Below, piece by piece: positions 19,693-29,509 of a DNA stretch of 64,000 nucleotides. The notes under the pieces are model-generated. The model made no database searches, had not been told where the DNA came from, and saw only the letters and a program-made list of their open reading frames with translations. Origin of the DNA: an uncultured Eubacteriales bacterium (GTDB taxonomy: Bacteria > Bacillota > Clostridia > TANB77 > CAG-508). The number at the start of each line of letters is the position of its first letter. Position 1 is the first letter of the stretch. Made by a program: the position numbers and the translations under genes. The stretch covers positions 1 through 64,000 of the forward strand of contig CASEIV010000008.1 of NCBI GenBank assembly GCA_949288175.1, read 5' to 3'.

Positions 19693-22600
19693 CTATGATT
19701 TTTGAATGTCTTTTTCCATTTTTCTTATTATATCATCTTTTGACAATTTGTTAATATATTGATATGTATTTTCTTTTCTTCTTGAATCAAACGTACATAT
19801 AGATTTATATTCACAATATTCACATGGTGTTTTTCCCTCTTTATAATATGGTTTTAAATCAATATTTCCATCAAAGATTTCTTTTCCGATTTCTTTTATG
19901 GTTTGGTAAATATATTTTTGCAATATGCTAAACTCTTCTTGTTTCACACCATTTGTCCATTTTTCAATCACTTCTCCTGATTTACTAATGGCTGCTGGAA
20001 CCATTTTAGAATTTCCTGATGTTAAAGAATTATCATTCATTTTGATAACTTTTACATCAGCCACAATTAACCCTTTCATTTTGAAATTTTTTCTAATCAA
20101 TTCTTCTATTTCTTCATCTGATATTTTTTTATCTGCTTTTATCATTTGCTCTAATAGTGAAAAATAGAATATTCCTGCTGGAATCAAATCTTCTTCTTTA
20201 CATACAGCATCTGCATAAGTTAATAATTGGATTTGCAAACCTGCATACACTTCATTTAAGTCAATATTTTTGCTTGAAGATTTGTAATCAATAATTCTTA
20301 AATAATTTCCATCTTCTTCTTTTGCAATATCAATTCTATCAATTTTACCAGTGATTTCAATTCTTTTCCCATCTTCTAATTCTAATAAAATTGGTTTATA
20401 TTCCCCTTTTTTATCAAATTCCACTTCTGTTCCTTTAATGGTAAAATCACTGTAAATTAATGTTTGAATAATATATTTTAATGCTTTACTTACAATCTTC
20501 TTTAGTCTTCTTACTAAGATTTTATATTTTACTGTTGCCTTAAAGATGTAATTTTTTGATAACTCTAAATCTTCATCTATGATTTTAGACACGATTTTTT
20601 GAATATCTATTTCTTCTAATTCTGCTAAATTCAAGTTGTTTTCATGTACATATTTAAAAAATTCATCAATTGTTTCATGCATAAAAGAGCCTGTGTTGAA
20701 ACTTTGGATTCTTAATTCTTCTTTTGGTTTTACTTTTAAACCATATTGTAAATAATAAGAAAATGGACATCTTCTATATTGTTCTAATCTAGATACACTT
20801 GTATGTAGGGTATTTCCATAAAGTTTATCCATATTCTCTTTTTTTAATTTTTTAGGTACATTTGTATAGGTTAGTCCTTCCATATCTTGTTCTAATCTTG
20901 TATTCCATTTTGAATTTTGTTTATACCAATCATATACTGCATACCATAGTTTTTCTATATCTTCTTTATTTTTTAATTGATATAATTTTTCTAATAATTC
21001 TTCATAGGTAATATTTTGACCTACGATTTCATATTTTTTGTTTATAACATCACTTTGCTCTTCTAGTTTTGGAAAAATCTTCTTAATTTTATGAATTAAG
21101 ATAGATGGTCTTAAAGCTTTTCCTTCTCCATCTGATGAAGCATAAGATAAATACATTTTTTGCTCAGCAGTTGTCAATACTTTATATATATTAAAGTTTT
21201 CTTCATATAAATTTTCTAATGTTCCATTAGCCAATTCCATACCATCATTTTTTAATTGCTCTCTATCTGCATCATTTAAAAATCCCTCATCTTTATTCAC
21301 ACTTGGAAAAACACCATCATTTAGTCCAATGACAAATACAATATCTACTTTATGACTTCTTGTTCTATCCACATCTCCCAATGTCACTTGATCTTGTGTT
21401 GCTGGAATCTTACCCAATTCACTATTTTTTAATCCGATTTTTAAAATTTTGCTATAAGTGTCAATCGTCATCTTATCTTCTTGGAATACCAAAACAATTT
21501 CATCTAATACTTCTAGAATGATGTTATAACTTTCAATATATTCATTTGATAAATCAATTAGTCCATTTTCTTCTAGCCATTTTACTTTTTTAGAAATTTT
21601 TTCTTCTATATGTTGTTCTTGCAAAAATGTATAAATTTGCTTTGTAATGTTCATTGCTGTCTTTTCTTTATCTATGTTCTTTTTTAAAACAACTAATGGT
21701 TGTATGATTTGTTTTCTGATTTCATTTAGTCTTTCAATTTCTTGTTTTTTGGATTCATCTTCCATTTCATATTTGAAATCTTCTTTCCATTTATTTCGTT
21801 TTATTCCCCATTTGGTACAATAATTTTCTAATCGAAAGATTTCGTCATCTTCTATGTCTAAAAAGCCTAATTTAATATAATTAAACATGGCTTCACTTGT
21901 ATAATTGTTTGTAAAGATTTCAAAAATGGAAAGTACATATTGTACAATGATATTTTGATTTAAATCTCTTTTTTCATCTATAAACACAGGTATATCATAT
22001 TTTGCAAAAATACTCCTTACTAATGAAGAATACATATCTATATTTTTGGTAATGATTGCTATATCTTTATATCTTAAATGGTTTTCTCTTACCATTTTAC
22101 AAATGGTTTTTGCCACATTTTCAATTTCTGAATATCTATTTTTTGCTAGAAATAGATGTATGTTTTCCACATTTTTTGCATATTTTGTGGATTTTGTACT
22201 TAATAAATTTTGACTCAAGACTTGTAATTCTTCATTTTTTAATCGATATTGCTTTTCTAAATTAACAGGTTCTTCTAATTGGAAATGATTTTCATCAATC
22301 ATTCGAATTAACTTTTTTAATGTTTGTTTATTTGAGTAAAACACATCTATATCTGGATTGGTTTCCATTTCTAAATTATCAATACACATCGTGATATTCA
22401 CTTGTTTTGCATATTTTATAAATTGTTTTATCACTTCATATTCTTGTGCTGTATAACCTGAAAATTCATCTATATAAATAATACTATTTTTTATCCAACT
22501 TAAATTCTCTATGTTTTTTGCTAAGAAATCTAATAAATCTGTTTCTTCAATATAATTTTGTGAAATTTGTTCTTCATAATTTTGATAAATGAATCGGATA

Positions 22601-23055
22601 TCCTCTAATTTTGTTTTTAAATATTTGTCTTCTAATTTTTCAATCTCTTTATCTAATATATCTAATGTGATTCCATGTTTTTTTAATTCTGTAATGCTTT
22701 GCATTCCAATCTCTATATTTTCATCACTTTTCCCTAAGAATTGAAAATCATTTTGATGTTTTGATAGGATTGAATATATCAGCATGGCTTTTCCACATTT
22801 TGATAAATTGGTTTTGTTTCTTCCTCCTATTTCATTTAAAGCCCTATTGGCCATTCTACTAAATGTAATAACCTCTGCATTCATGACTGCTTTTTCTTTT
22901 AAAAATCCCATTAAGTTCTTTTCTGCAGTAAATGAAAATTGTTCTGGAGTAATGTAATATATATTTTCTTCTTTTTCTATTAAATTCGCAATTTCTGAAA
23001 AACACAAACTACTTTTTCCTGTTCCTGTTTTTCCATAAATGATTCTTAAACCCAT
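19693..23055 (-). CDS. addB: ATP-dependent helicase/deoxyribonuclease subunit B
   Basis: AddB forms, with AddA, the helicase-nuclease that processes double-strand breaks for recombination. The 1120-residue length is typical. Walker A 'GKTGTGKSSL' is at the N-terminus. The C-terminal RecB-type nuclease core has 'GKIDRIDIA' and 'LRIIDYKSS'. The iron-sulphur staple is the single Cys in 'YRRCPFSYYL' and the trio in 'CEYCEYKSIC' near the end. An AAAAAGGAG site precedes the ATG. addA, usually adjacent, is not downstream here (pgeF is), so it must lie elsewhere. Confidence 0.95.
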   Translation of the reverse strand: MGLRIIYGKTGTGKSSLCFSEIANLIEKEENIYYITPEQFSFTAEKNLMGFLKEKAVMNAEVITFSRMANRALNEIGGRNKTNLSKCGKAMLIYSILSKHQNDFQFLGKSDENIEIGMQSITELKKHGITLDILDKEIEKLEDKYLKTKLEDIRFIYQNYEEQISQNYIEETDLLDFLAKNIENLSWIKNSIIYIDEFSGYTAQEYEVIKQFIKYAKQVNITMCIDNLEMETNPDIDVFYSNKQTLKKLIRMIDENHFQLEEPVNLEKQYRLKNEELQVLSQNLLSTKSTKYAKNVENIHLFLAKNRYSEIENVAKTICKMVRENHLRYKDIAIITKNIDMYSSLVRSIFAKYDIPVFIDEKRDLNQNIIVQYVLSIFEIFTNNYTSEAMFNYIKLGFLDIEDDEIFRLENYCTKWGIKRNKWKEDFKYEMEDESKKQEIERLNEIRKQIIQPLVVLKKNIDKEKTAMNITKQIYTFLQEQHIEEKISKKVKWLEENGLIDLSNEYIESYNIILEVLDEIVLVFQEDKMTIDTYSKILKIGLKNSELGKIPATQDQVTLGDVDRTRSHKVDIVFVIGLNDGVFPSVNKDEGFLNDADREQLKNDGMELANGTLENLYEENFNIYKVLTTAEQKMYLSYASSDGEGKALRPSILIHKIKKIFPKLEEQSDVINKKYEIVGQNITYEELLEKLYQLKNKEDIEKLWYAVYDWYKQNSKWNTRLEQDMEGLTYTNVPKKLKKENMDKLYGNTLHTSVSRLEQYRRCPFSYYLQYGLKVKPKEELRIQSFNTGSFMHETIDEFFKYVHENNLNLAELEEIDIQKIVSKIIDEDLELSKNYIFKATVKYKILVRRLKKIVSKALKYIIQTLIYSDFTIKGTEVEFDKKGEYKPILLELEDGKRIEITGKIDRIDIAKEEDGNYLRIIDYKSSSKNIDLNEVYAGLQIQLLTYADAVCKEEDLIPAGIFYFSLLEQMIKADKKISDEEIEELIRKNFKMKGLIVADVKVIKMNDNSLTSGNSKMVPAAISKSGEVIEKWTNGVKQEEFSILQKYIYQTIKEIGKEIFDGNIDLKPYYKEGKTPCEYCEYKSICTFDSRRKENTYQYINKLSKDDIIRKMEKDIQKS

Positions 23056-23125
23056 AAATTTCTCCTTTTTGTCTCATTGAGTTCGTTTGTCTATGCGACA
23101 TTTCTTTTGTAAATTTTATAATACA

Positions 23126-23162
23126 ATAGAAAAAATAGCAAGGTGTTTTCTTGCTATTTTCT
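23126..23162 (-). terminator. Terminator between the OGG1-like gene and addB
   Basis: AAAATAGCAAG and CTTGCTATTTT form an 11-bp stem with a short loop and a T-rich tail on the minus strand. Confidence 0.75.
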
Positions 23163-23179
23163 TTCTATTTTTCAATCCA

Positions 23180-24049
23180 TTAGGCTTCTCTTCTCCAATA
23201 AAACAAATATTGTTGCGCTAATCCTGCCAAATCTCCAAATTTTTCTTTAGCTAATGTTTCTATTTGCTTTTTATTTATTTTTGTTTCATCTTTATTTTGG
23301 ATATATAAATCATTCATGACTCTTCTTACCCATACATCTATTGGAAATACCTCTAAACGTTTCAGGTCAGAAAATAGTAATATACAATCCGCAACTTTGG
23401 GTCCTACTCCTGAAAGTGTTAGTAATTTTTCTTTTACTTTCATTGTATTTGGATTTTTCTCCAATTCTTCTAAATCCACTGTTCCATCTAATATCATTTT
23501 TGTGGTTTCATAAATCCTAACATCTCTAAATCCTAATCCTAAATCTCTATACTTTTTTACTGTAACATTTTTTAGTTCTTCTGGTGTTGGAAATGTGTAA
23601 TATGCTTTTTCTTTCCATTCTATCTTTTTTCCATATGCTTTTGATAATCTTTCAATAATCCCTTTAATTCTTGGTATATTGTTATTAGCAGAAATGATAA
23701 AAGATATAATGGTTTCCCACAAATCTTGATTTAAGATTCTAATACCTTTACCATATGCAATACTTGTTTTCATATACTCGTCTTTTTTAGATAATTCTTC
23801 TTTTATTTTTTCATAATTTCTATCTAAATCAAAATATGTATATATTTCCTCTTCTAGATTTCCATTTTTACATATACCAGAAAACACGTAATCTTTTCCT
23901 TCTTTTTTGACATTCACTACATTTTCTTTCCATATTCCTGTATAACTTCCATCTTTTTGTTCATTCCATCGAAAACATTGTCCACATTCAAAGATGTCCC
24001 TTAATTCAAAAGTTTCTGGATTTTTTAATATATATTGCTGTTCTTTCAT
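23180..24049 (-). CDS. OGG1-type 8-oxoguanine DNA glycosylase/AP lyase
   Basis: A 289-residue bifunctional glycosylase that excises 8-oxoguanine. The N-terminal OGG domain starts with 'DIFECGQCFRWN'. The helix-hairpin-helix is 'LLTLSGVGPKVADCI', with the catalytic lysine in 'GPKVAD'. The general-base aspartate is in 'VFPIDVWVRRVM'. The ATG at 24049 is preferred; the reading frame is open 33 codons further, but only from a TTG without a binding site, and that extension does not look like the family. Located upstream of addB in a DNA-repair run. Confidence 0.92.
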   Translation of the reverse strand: MKEQQYILKNPETFELRDIFECGQCFRWNEQKDGSYTGIWKENVVNVKKEGKDYVFSGICKNGNLEEEIYTYFDLDRNYEKIKEELSKKDEYMKTSIAYGKGIRILNQDLWETIISFIISANNNIPRIKGIIERLSKAYGKKIEWKEKAYYTFPTPEELKNVTVKKYRDLGLGFRDVRIYETTKMILDGTVDLEELEKNPNTMKVKEKLLTLSGVGPKVADCILLFSDLKRLEVFPIDVWVRRVMNDLYIQNKDETKINKKQIETLAKEKFGDLAGLAQQYLFYWRREA

Positions 24050-24163
24050 TTTTAAGTCAATTCCTTTCTTAAGTACAAATTTAGTCAGAAAAAAAAGTTT
24101 GTTATGGTTAAAATTGGAATTATTTTTAATCCATTTAACTCTATTCAATTATATCATATAAAG

Positions 24164-24200
24164 AAAAATTACTCTATACTTTCGTATAAAGTAATTTTAT
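24164..24200 (-). terminator. Terminator after the truncated lipoprotein-like fragment
   Basis: AAAATTACT and AGTAATTTT (about 24165-24173 and 24190-24198), with inner pairing ATAC/GTAT, form a strong hairpin ending in T residues on the minus strand. Confidence 0.65.
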
Positions 24201-24226
24201 GATTTTATCTATTCTATCTTTTCTTT

Positions 24227-24610
24227 CTATTCTGCCCTATAACCACTTGCATTCATTTGATTAATAATACTTCCCTGCATTCCAATTACTAAATCTTTGT
24301 TGCCATCTAATGCATTGTATTTTAATATGGTATATTCTGCATATCGATATTCTGTGCTACCACCATCTTGATAATAGGCTTCTTCACAAAATCCATATTT
24401 TTCATCTTGTTTTGCTTGTTCTAATATATCTTGGACTTTGATAACTCCTTGTTTTAAAGCATCTTCTAGAGAGTATACCATATCTCCTTCTATGGTAATA
24501 GAAACATCTCCTGCAATCGTATATACTCCGAAATCCAAATTATCAAATTGATTTTTTTCTGCAATTTTGTTTACCCCCATATTCTTTCTACCCATATGTT
24601 CCTGGTACAA
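24227..24610 (-). pseudogene. Fragment of a secreted/anti-sigma-type protein (5' truncated)
   Basis: The reading frame gives up to 127 residues whose body ('GVYTIAGDVSITIEGDMVYSLEDAL ... DGNKDLVIGMQGS') resembles the C-terminal domain of Firmicutes lipoproteins or membrane anti-sigma proteins. It has no signal peptide, lipobox or transmembrane segment and no clear ribosome binding site of its own. Its start overlaps the end of the damaged sigma gene upstream. I read it as the surviving 3' end of a gene once downstream of the sigma factor, joined to it by a deletion near 24600. Confidence 0.55.
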
Positions 24611-24965
24611 ATTCCACTTTTATCGTATCTATTTTTTCATCTATCTCATTATTCTTATTTTCTATTTCATATATCGTATCTAATGAAACTTCTCCCTTTT
24701 TCTTTTTTAGATAATTTAAAGTTTCATTTTTTGCAAGTGTATATAGCCATGTTATTTCTTTATCAGATGGAAGTTTTGTTTTATCTAGTTCTTTTATTTT
24801 CGTGAAAACAATTTGCATGATATCTTCTGCATCTTCTTTATTTTTTACTATAGAAAAAGCAATACCATAAACCATTTTATGGTATTGGCTATATAATTCT
24901 TCTAACCCTTTTGGGTCATCTTTTTTTATTTTTAAAAATATAGATTTTGATTCTTCTTTATTCAT
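24588..24965 (-). pseudogene. ECF-type sigma factor lacking region 4
   Basis: The 125-residue product has a recognisable sigma-70 region 2 at about residues 18-85 ('LEELYSQYHKMVYGIAFSIVKNKEDAEDIMQIVF'), then a linker ending at 'KIDTIKVEFVPGTYG'. A normal ECF factor is 160-190 residues and continues into region 4, which reads the -35 box. That region is absent in all frames downstream, where the sequence switches into an unrelated C-terminal domain. This fits an internal deletion that fused the sigma gene to its neighbour. The product probably cannot direct transcription. Confidence 0.65.
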
Positions 24966-25024
24966 TTTTATCCTATATTCCCTTTTATTTTTTATGCCTT
25001 TATTCTACCATAAAAATACCATAA

Positions 25025-25909
25025 TTAAAATTCTATTTTGATAATTAAGTAGCCTTTGACATATTCAGCAGATATTTCTCCTCCATTTAGTTCCACAAGT
25101 TGTTTACTAATAGATAATCCTAATCCTGTAGATTTTTTGGCATTTTCGACTGTAAAATATCTATCAAAAATTTTTTGTACTGTTGTTGCATCTAATGAAG
25201 TAGCTTTATTTGAGAATGTTATCATTCCTTTTTCATTTAATTCTACTTTAAAATCTCCGTTACTATATTTGCAAACATTTGATAAAATATTCTCAAATAC
25301 ACGAATGATACTATGTTTATCTAAATCCTTATATATTTTTTGTTCACATATTTCAAGTTTTGGATTAATCTGTTTCTCTCTAAAAAAATGATACATATTT
25401 GCCAAAGTTTCTTCTAGGATTTCATTCATACAGCACTTTTCTTTTTTTATCTTTGTACCGATATCCATTGTTTTTGAAAATTCAAATAATTGCTCTGTAA
25501 GTTCTGTTAATTCGTTAGATTTCTTCTCAACTATTTTTAAATATTGTTTTTGTTTATTAGATAAATTTTCTTGTTGTATCAAATCAATATATCCTTTAAT
25601 GGCTGTTAAAGGTGTTCTTAAGTCATGTGAAATATTCGTTATTATTTTCTTTAATTCTTGATTTCCACTTTTATATTGTAACCTTTGTTTTCTTAACTCT
25701 GTAAGGTTATCATTTATATTTATCGTTAAATTTTTAATATCCTTATCTGATGAGGATATGGTTATTATATTATTCGTATCTGCTTTTAATATGTAAGTAA
25801 AAGATTTCTCGATTTCTTTAATCGAATGTTTTATTAAACATAATTTTAATATTAAAACTATAGATATACAAAATAATATAATCGTTAGCAATAATAAACT
25901 AATATTCAC
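25025..25909 (-). CDS. Sensor histidine kinase (single membrane segment)
   Basis: A 294-residue membrane kinase. One transmembrane helix lies at residues 4-25, with almost no extracellular sensor. The HisKA box 'ISHDLRTPLTAIKG' has the phosphorylated His at 95. The ATPase domain shows 'FENILSNVCKYS' (N box) and 'GLGLSISKQLVELNGG' (G2 box). It is the last gene of a four-gene set: response regulator, ABC ATPase, permease, kinase. Kinases without a sensor domain in this setting usually sense through the partner ABC transporter, as in bacitracin or lantibiotic resistance modules; that role is inferred. Confidence 0.9.
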   Translation of the reverse strand: MNISLLLLTIILFCISIVLILKLCLIKHSIKEIEKSFTYILKADTNNIITISSSDKDIKNLTININDNLTELRKQRLQYKSGNQELKKIITNISHDLRTPLTAIKGYIDLIQQENLSNKQKQYLKIVEKKSNELTELTEQLFEFSKTMDIGTKIKKEKCCMNEILEETLANMYHFFREKQINPKLEICEQKIYKDLDKHSIIRVFENILSNVCKYSNGDFKVELNEKGMITFSNKATSLDATTVQKIFDRYFTVENAKKSTGLGLSISKQLVELNGGEISAEYVKGYLIIKIEF

Positions 25910-25918
25910 TTTTTCCTC

Positions 25919-26749
25919 CTATTTTAGTTCCTTTTTAGAAAAAACATATATTCCCAATATATTTATAGCACATATTAGAATAATAGAATAGATAGGCATT
26001 TGTTTCAAATACTCTGGATCATTACTTCCGATTTCCATAGCCTGTCCTTGTGGAATTGAAAGATAAATCATTCTTGCTTGTTTAACTTTTTCATCTCCTG
26101 GATAATTCGGATCAAGTTCTTGACTTATTATATGAGAAATACCATTTTCATCTGTATATGTATTAGTTATATACTTATCCATATTTGCAGTTAAAGATAT
26201 TGAACCTCCTGCTATAAACATTGTTATAAAAAGAATGATACATATTGTTGTTGATACTGTTATTTCAGAGCATATCATAGATATAAAGTTAAAAATAGAG
26301 CAAAATGATATGATGACTAAAACAGTATTGAATAGTACCATTGCAAATTGAGATAATGGCATCTGCAGTTGTCCAAATAAAGGAATACCAATTATAAATA
26401 CGAATACTAGATACACAATTTCGCATAAAATAGATGCTATTGTACTAATAATAAGATTTGCTAAAAAAATTGAAATTCTACTATGTCCTACTATAATTTT
26501 ATTTCTTATAATTCCTTGTGAATGTTCTTTTCCAACAAAGATACTTACAAATATTGCAATAAAAAGTCCTATATACATTATAAATTCGTTTATAATTTTA
26601 TCTAAATGCACATTTACATTTTCATTTGATGCATATCTAAATAGTGTAAATCCTGCTATTCCAATGGTTAAAAACACAAATAACCAAAATATAATATCTT
26701 TTTTTAATCTAAAAAAACCTGCTTTTAATAGTTTAATCATTATTTGCAC
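25919..26749 (-). CDS. ABC-2 type transporter permease
   Basis: A 276-residue integral membrane protein with about six hydrophobic helices (near residues 20-40, 55-75, 100-125, 140-165, 170-190 and 255-272). A larger extracytoplasmic segment holds 'NPNYPGDEKVKQARMIYL'. The start overlaps the end of the ATPase gene by 17 bases, which implies translational coupling. In LanEFG/BcrAB-like modules such permeases expel peptide antibiotics from the membrane. Confidence 0.87.
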   Translation of the reverse strand: MQIMIKLLKAGFFRLKKDIIFWLFVFLTIGIAGFTLFRYASNENVNVHLDKIINEFIMYIGLFIAIFVSIFVGKEHSQGIIRNKIIVGHSRISIFLANLIISTIASILCEIVYLVFVFIIGIPLFGQLQMPLSQFAMVLFNTVLVIISFCSIFNFISMICSEITVSTTICIILFITMFIAGGSISLTANMDKYITNTYTDENGISHIISQELDPNYPGDEKVKQARMIYLSIPQGQAMEIGSNDPEYLKQMPIYSIILICAINILGIYVFSKKELK

Positions 26750-27647
26750 CTCCTATTAAATTCAAATAATAGTTCTCTAATGATTCTCCTTTTTCTTGAA
26801 AATCATTTACTATACAATTTCTTTTAGAAAGTGCAATAACAAGTTCTGACACATTTACTTTCTCATATATATCAATCTTTTCATTAGAAATAACTTTATA
26901 ATGTAAATTTTCTTCTTCTAAATATTTAACACATTCTTTTAAGTTAGTTACATGAATTTGTGTTCTAATTTTAAAATTTTGTTCTAATTCATCTTTATCA
27001 ATCTCTTTTATAATTCTTCCTTTGTCTATAATACCATAACAGGTTGCAATTTTAGATAATTCATCTAAATAATGACTAGAAATCAAGAAAGTAATACCTT
27101 TTTCTCTATTTAATGTTAAAATTAATTCTCTTATTTCTATTATTCCCTCAGGGTCTAATCCGTTTATAGGTTCATCTAAAATTAATAAATCAGGATGACC
27201 AACTAAGCTAATTGCTATTCCTATCCTTTGTTTCATTCCCAAAGAAAAATGTTTAGCAGTTTTTTTACCTGTGTTTTCCAATCCTACAAGTTTAAGTATT
27301 TCATCCAATTTACTATATGAAGGCAAACCTATAATTTTATACTGTTCTTTAAGATTATCTATTGCTGTCATATCTGAGCAGATTGATGGTGTTTCTATTA
27401 TTCCACCTATTCTTTTTCTTGCTTCTGCAATTTTTCTACTATTATTAGAAATACCATAAATAGTATATTCTCCTGATGTAACTTTTTGTAAACCACAAAG
27501 TAGCCTTATTAAAGTAGTTTTTCCGGCTCCATTTTTTCCTATTAATCCATATATAGCACCTTTTGGAATGTGCATAGAAAGATTATTTAAGGCTTTAAAA
27601 TGCCCATACTTTTTTTCAATATTATTTGCTTCTAAAATATATTCCAT
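26733..27647 (-). CDS. ABC transporter ATP-binding protein
   Basis: A 304-residue ATPase: Walker A 'GKNGAGKTTLIRLL' (about residue 37), signature 'FSLGMKQRIGIA', Walker B 'LLILDEPINGLD', and an H-loop His in 'LISSHYLDEL'. The C-terminal extension is typical of BcrA/lantibiotic-immunity ATPases. The ATG at 27647 is chosen because AAAGGAGGAG lies just before it; an upstream in-frame start has no site. It pairs with the overlapping permease. Confidence 0.92.
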   Translation of the reverse strand: MEYILEANNIEKKYGHFKALNNLSMHIPKGAIYGLIGKNGAGKTTLIRLLCGLQKVTSGEYTIYGISNNSRKIAEARKRIGGIIETPSICSDMTAIDNLKEQYKIIGLPSYSKLDEILKLVGLENTGKKTAKHFSLGMKQRIGIAISLVGHPDLLILDEPINGLDPEGIIEIRELILTLNREKGITFLISSHYLDELSKIATCYGIIDKGRIIKEIDKDELEQNFKIRTQIHVTNLKECVKYLEEENLHYKVISNEKIDIYEKVNVSELVIALSKRNCIVNDFQEKGESLENYYLNLIGGANND

Positions 27648-27731
27648 TTTCTCCTCCTTTCTTATGAAAAATTTTATCATAAAATAGTTAAGAAAATAGT
27701 TAAAACTTAGTTAAGAAATAATAAAGATTTT

Positions 27732-28403
27732 TTAATCGTATAATTTAAAACCAATCCCCCATACAGATTCAATATATTCTTCTTCCGTTACTTGCCTTAT
27801 TTTCTTCCTTATATTACTAATATGTACCTTTAATGAATTTTCATCACAATCTAATGTATCTTGACTAATACACTCTAATAGCTTTGATTTGGTCACTACT
27901 TGTTTGGGATTTAATAATAATTGTTTCATTATCGCATATTCTGTTTTGGTTAGATATATTAGACTCTCTCCTATACATACTGTATGATTTTCTTGATTCA
28001 ACACCATATGTCTATACGTTAATTCTGCATTTTTATAATTTTCTTTTCTATCTTTATCCATTCTAAATTGTACCTGTATTCTAGCCAATAATTCCTCTGT
28101 TGAAAATGGTTTTGTCAGATAATCATTTGCACCACTTAATAAAGCATTTACTTTGTCTTCTGGAGAAATTTTGGCACTAAGGACAATAATAGGGATGTCC
28201 TTTACTTTTTTTATAATATCTTCTCCATTTAATCCTGGTAACATTAAATCTAATAAGATTAAATCTACTTTTTCTCTTTCTAAAACCATTAAAGCTTCTG
28301 TTCCAGAATAACTATCTACAACTTTGTAATTTTCTTTTTCCAATACCTCTTTTATATAATTATGAATATCTGTATTATCTTCTACAATTAATATAGTTTT
28401 CAT
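27732..28403 (-). CDS. OmpR-family response regulator
   Basis: A 223-residue two-component regulator. The receiver domain has acidic residues 'VEDN', the phosphorylation site Asp52 in 'ILLDLMLPG', and Lys in 'TKPFSTEEL'. The C-terminal winged helix ends 'NIRKKIRQ...IESVWGIGFKL'. It is the first gene of the transporter module and presumably activates it. A ~170-base AT-rich gap upstream has no obvious gene. Confidence 0.93.
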   Translation of the reverse strand: MKTILIVEDNTDIHNYIKEVLEKENYKVVDSYSGTEALMVLEREKVDLILLDLMLPGLNGEDIIKKVKDIPIIVLSAKISPEDKVNALLSGANDYLTKPFSTEELLARIQVQFRMDKDRKENYKNAELTYRHMVLNQENHTVCIGESLIYLTKTEYAIMKQLLLNPKQVVTKSKLLECISQDTLDCDENSLKVHISNIRKKIRQVTEEEYIESVWGIGFKLYD

Positions 28404-28544
28404 CCCTGTTTCCTTCCCTTATTTACTATTACCTACTAAAAGCAAAATTGCCAATCGATTAATAATTTTTTAATTTATCTTCCCTTTTTATATAATTTAC
28501 ATGTTCATATTAGCATAAAAATATATAATTCTCAACATAAAACA

Positions 28545-28582
28545 GGGAAACTTGAGAGATTTGGGGGACGGACTCATTTTTA
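28545..28582. repeat. GGGGACGG-family repeat, copy C (single half)
   Basis: Contains GAGATTTGGGGGACGGACTC followed by a T run and overlaps the stop of the yitT gene. The same 'ACGGACTCATTTTT' stretch recurs at 42730, and a variant occurs at 39001. Confidence 0.6.
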
Positions 28583-29440
28583 TTTATTTTTAAATCCTAA
28601 TCCCAAAACTTCTCTTGAATTTGTAATAATGACAAAACTTCTTTTATCTATTTTCCTTATAATTTGTATGGTATTTCCTACATCTTTTCTCGTAACTGCA
28701 CACATTAAAATTAACTTGTCAGAATTTGTATACATACCTTTTCCATAAAACCCTGTTGTACCTCTTCCTATTGTATTTCCAATTTCCTTTGCAATTTCTT
28801 CTGCCTTATCAGAAACAATATAGATGAGTTTTGTAAAATAAATTCCTTCAAATAAAATATCAATAATTTTTCCCATTAAATAAATAGCAATTGCTGAATA
28901 TAAGCCAATTTCAATTTCTCTCAAGAAAATCATATTTAGTCCAACTATTGCAATATCAATTAAAAAGATGATTTCTCCCACTTTCATAGTTGGCTTATAA
29001 ATTCGTGCTATATAACTAAATAAGTCTGTTCCTCCAGTTGAACTATTACTTTTTAAAATAATAGCAGTTCCTACTCCCATTAAGATACCACCATAAATGC
29101 ATGCTAAAAATTTATCTTCTGTTAATGGTGTGACTTTGTCTAATATATCAATAAATACGGATAAACTAATTGTTCCGATAATAGATTCTACAAAAAATTT
29201 TTTTCCAATTTTTAATATGGACATTAAAAATAATGGGACATTTATGACTAACATACTAATTCCCATTGGTACACCAAATAAATAATACGTGATTGTTGCA
29301 ATTCCTGCTACCCCTCCTGAAGATAATTTATTTGGTAATAAAAATAATGATACAGCTACTGCCATGACAAATGCACCTAAAATTGTTCCCAATGTTTCTA
29401 AAATAAATCTTTTAATCAATATTTTTTCTTTTAAGTTCAT
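28580..29440 (-). CDS. YitT-family membrane protein
   Basis: A 286-residue protein with five or six transmembrane helices in the first 200 residues ('GTILGAFVMAVAVSLFLLP', 'GVAGIATITYYLFG', 'GGILMGVGTAIILKSNSSTGG') and a C-terminal cytosolic DUF2179 domain. The family is widespread in Firmicutes; its transport substrate is not established. The ATG at 29440 is chosen for the AAAGGTGA site eight bases before it. That site is part of a hairpin (29443-29485), which could mask it. Confidence 0.88.
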   Translation of the reverse strand: MNLKEKILIKRFILETLGTILGAFVMAVAVSLFLLPNKLSSGGVAGIATITYYLFGVPMGISMLVINVPLFLMSILKIGKKFFVESIIGTISLSVFIDILDKVTPLTEDKFLACIYGGILMGVGTAIILKSNSSTGGTDLFSYIARIYKPTMKVGEIIFLIDIAIVGLNMIFLREIEIGLYSAIAIYLMGKIIDILFEGIYFTKLIYIVSDKAEEIAKEIGNTIGRGTTGFYGKGMYTNSDKLILMCAVTRKDVGNTIQIIRKIDKRSFVIITNSREVLGLGFKNK

Positions 29441-29442
29441 AA

Positions 29443-29486
29443 TTAAAATCACCTTTATCACTAGTATTAGTAATTTTAGGTGATTT
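29443..29486 (-). terminator. Terminator that also contains the yitT ribosome binding site
   Basis: AAAATCACCT and AGGTGATTTT are 10-bp perfect arms around a ~20-base loop. On the minus strand it ends the upstream gene (29510-30037). Its 3' arm is the Shine-Dalgarno AAAGGTGA of yitT, so read-through mRNA would have a sequestered start. Confidence 0.6.
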
Positions 29487-29509
29487 TATGCTCTTTTTAT
29501 TTTATATTT

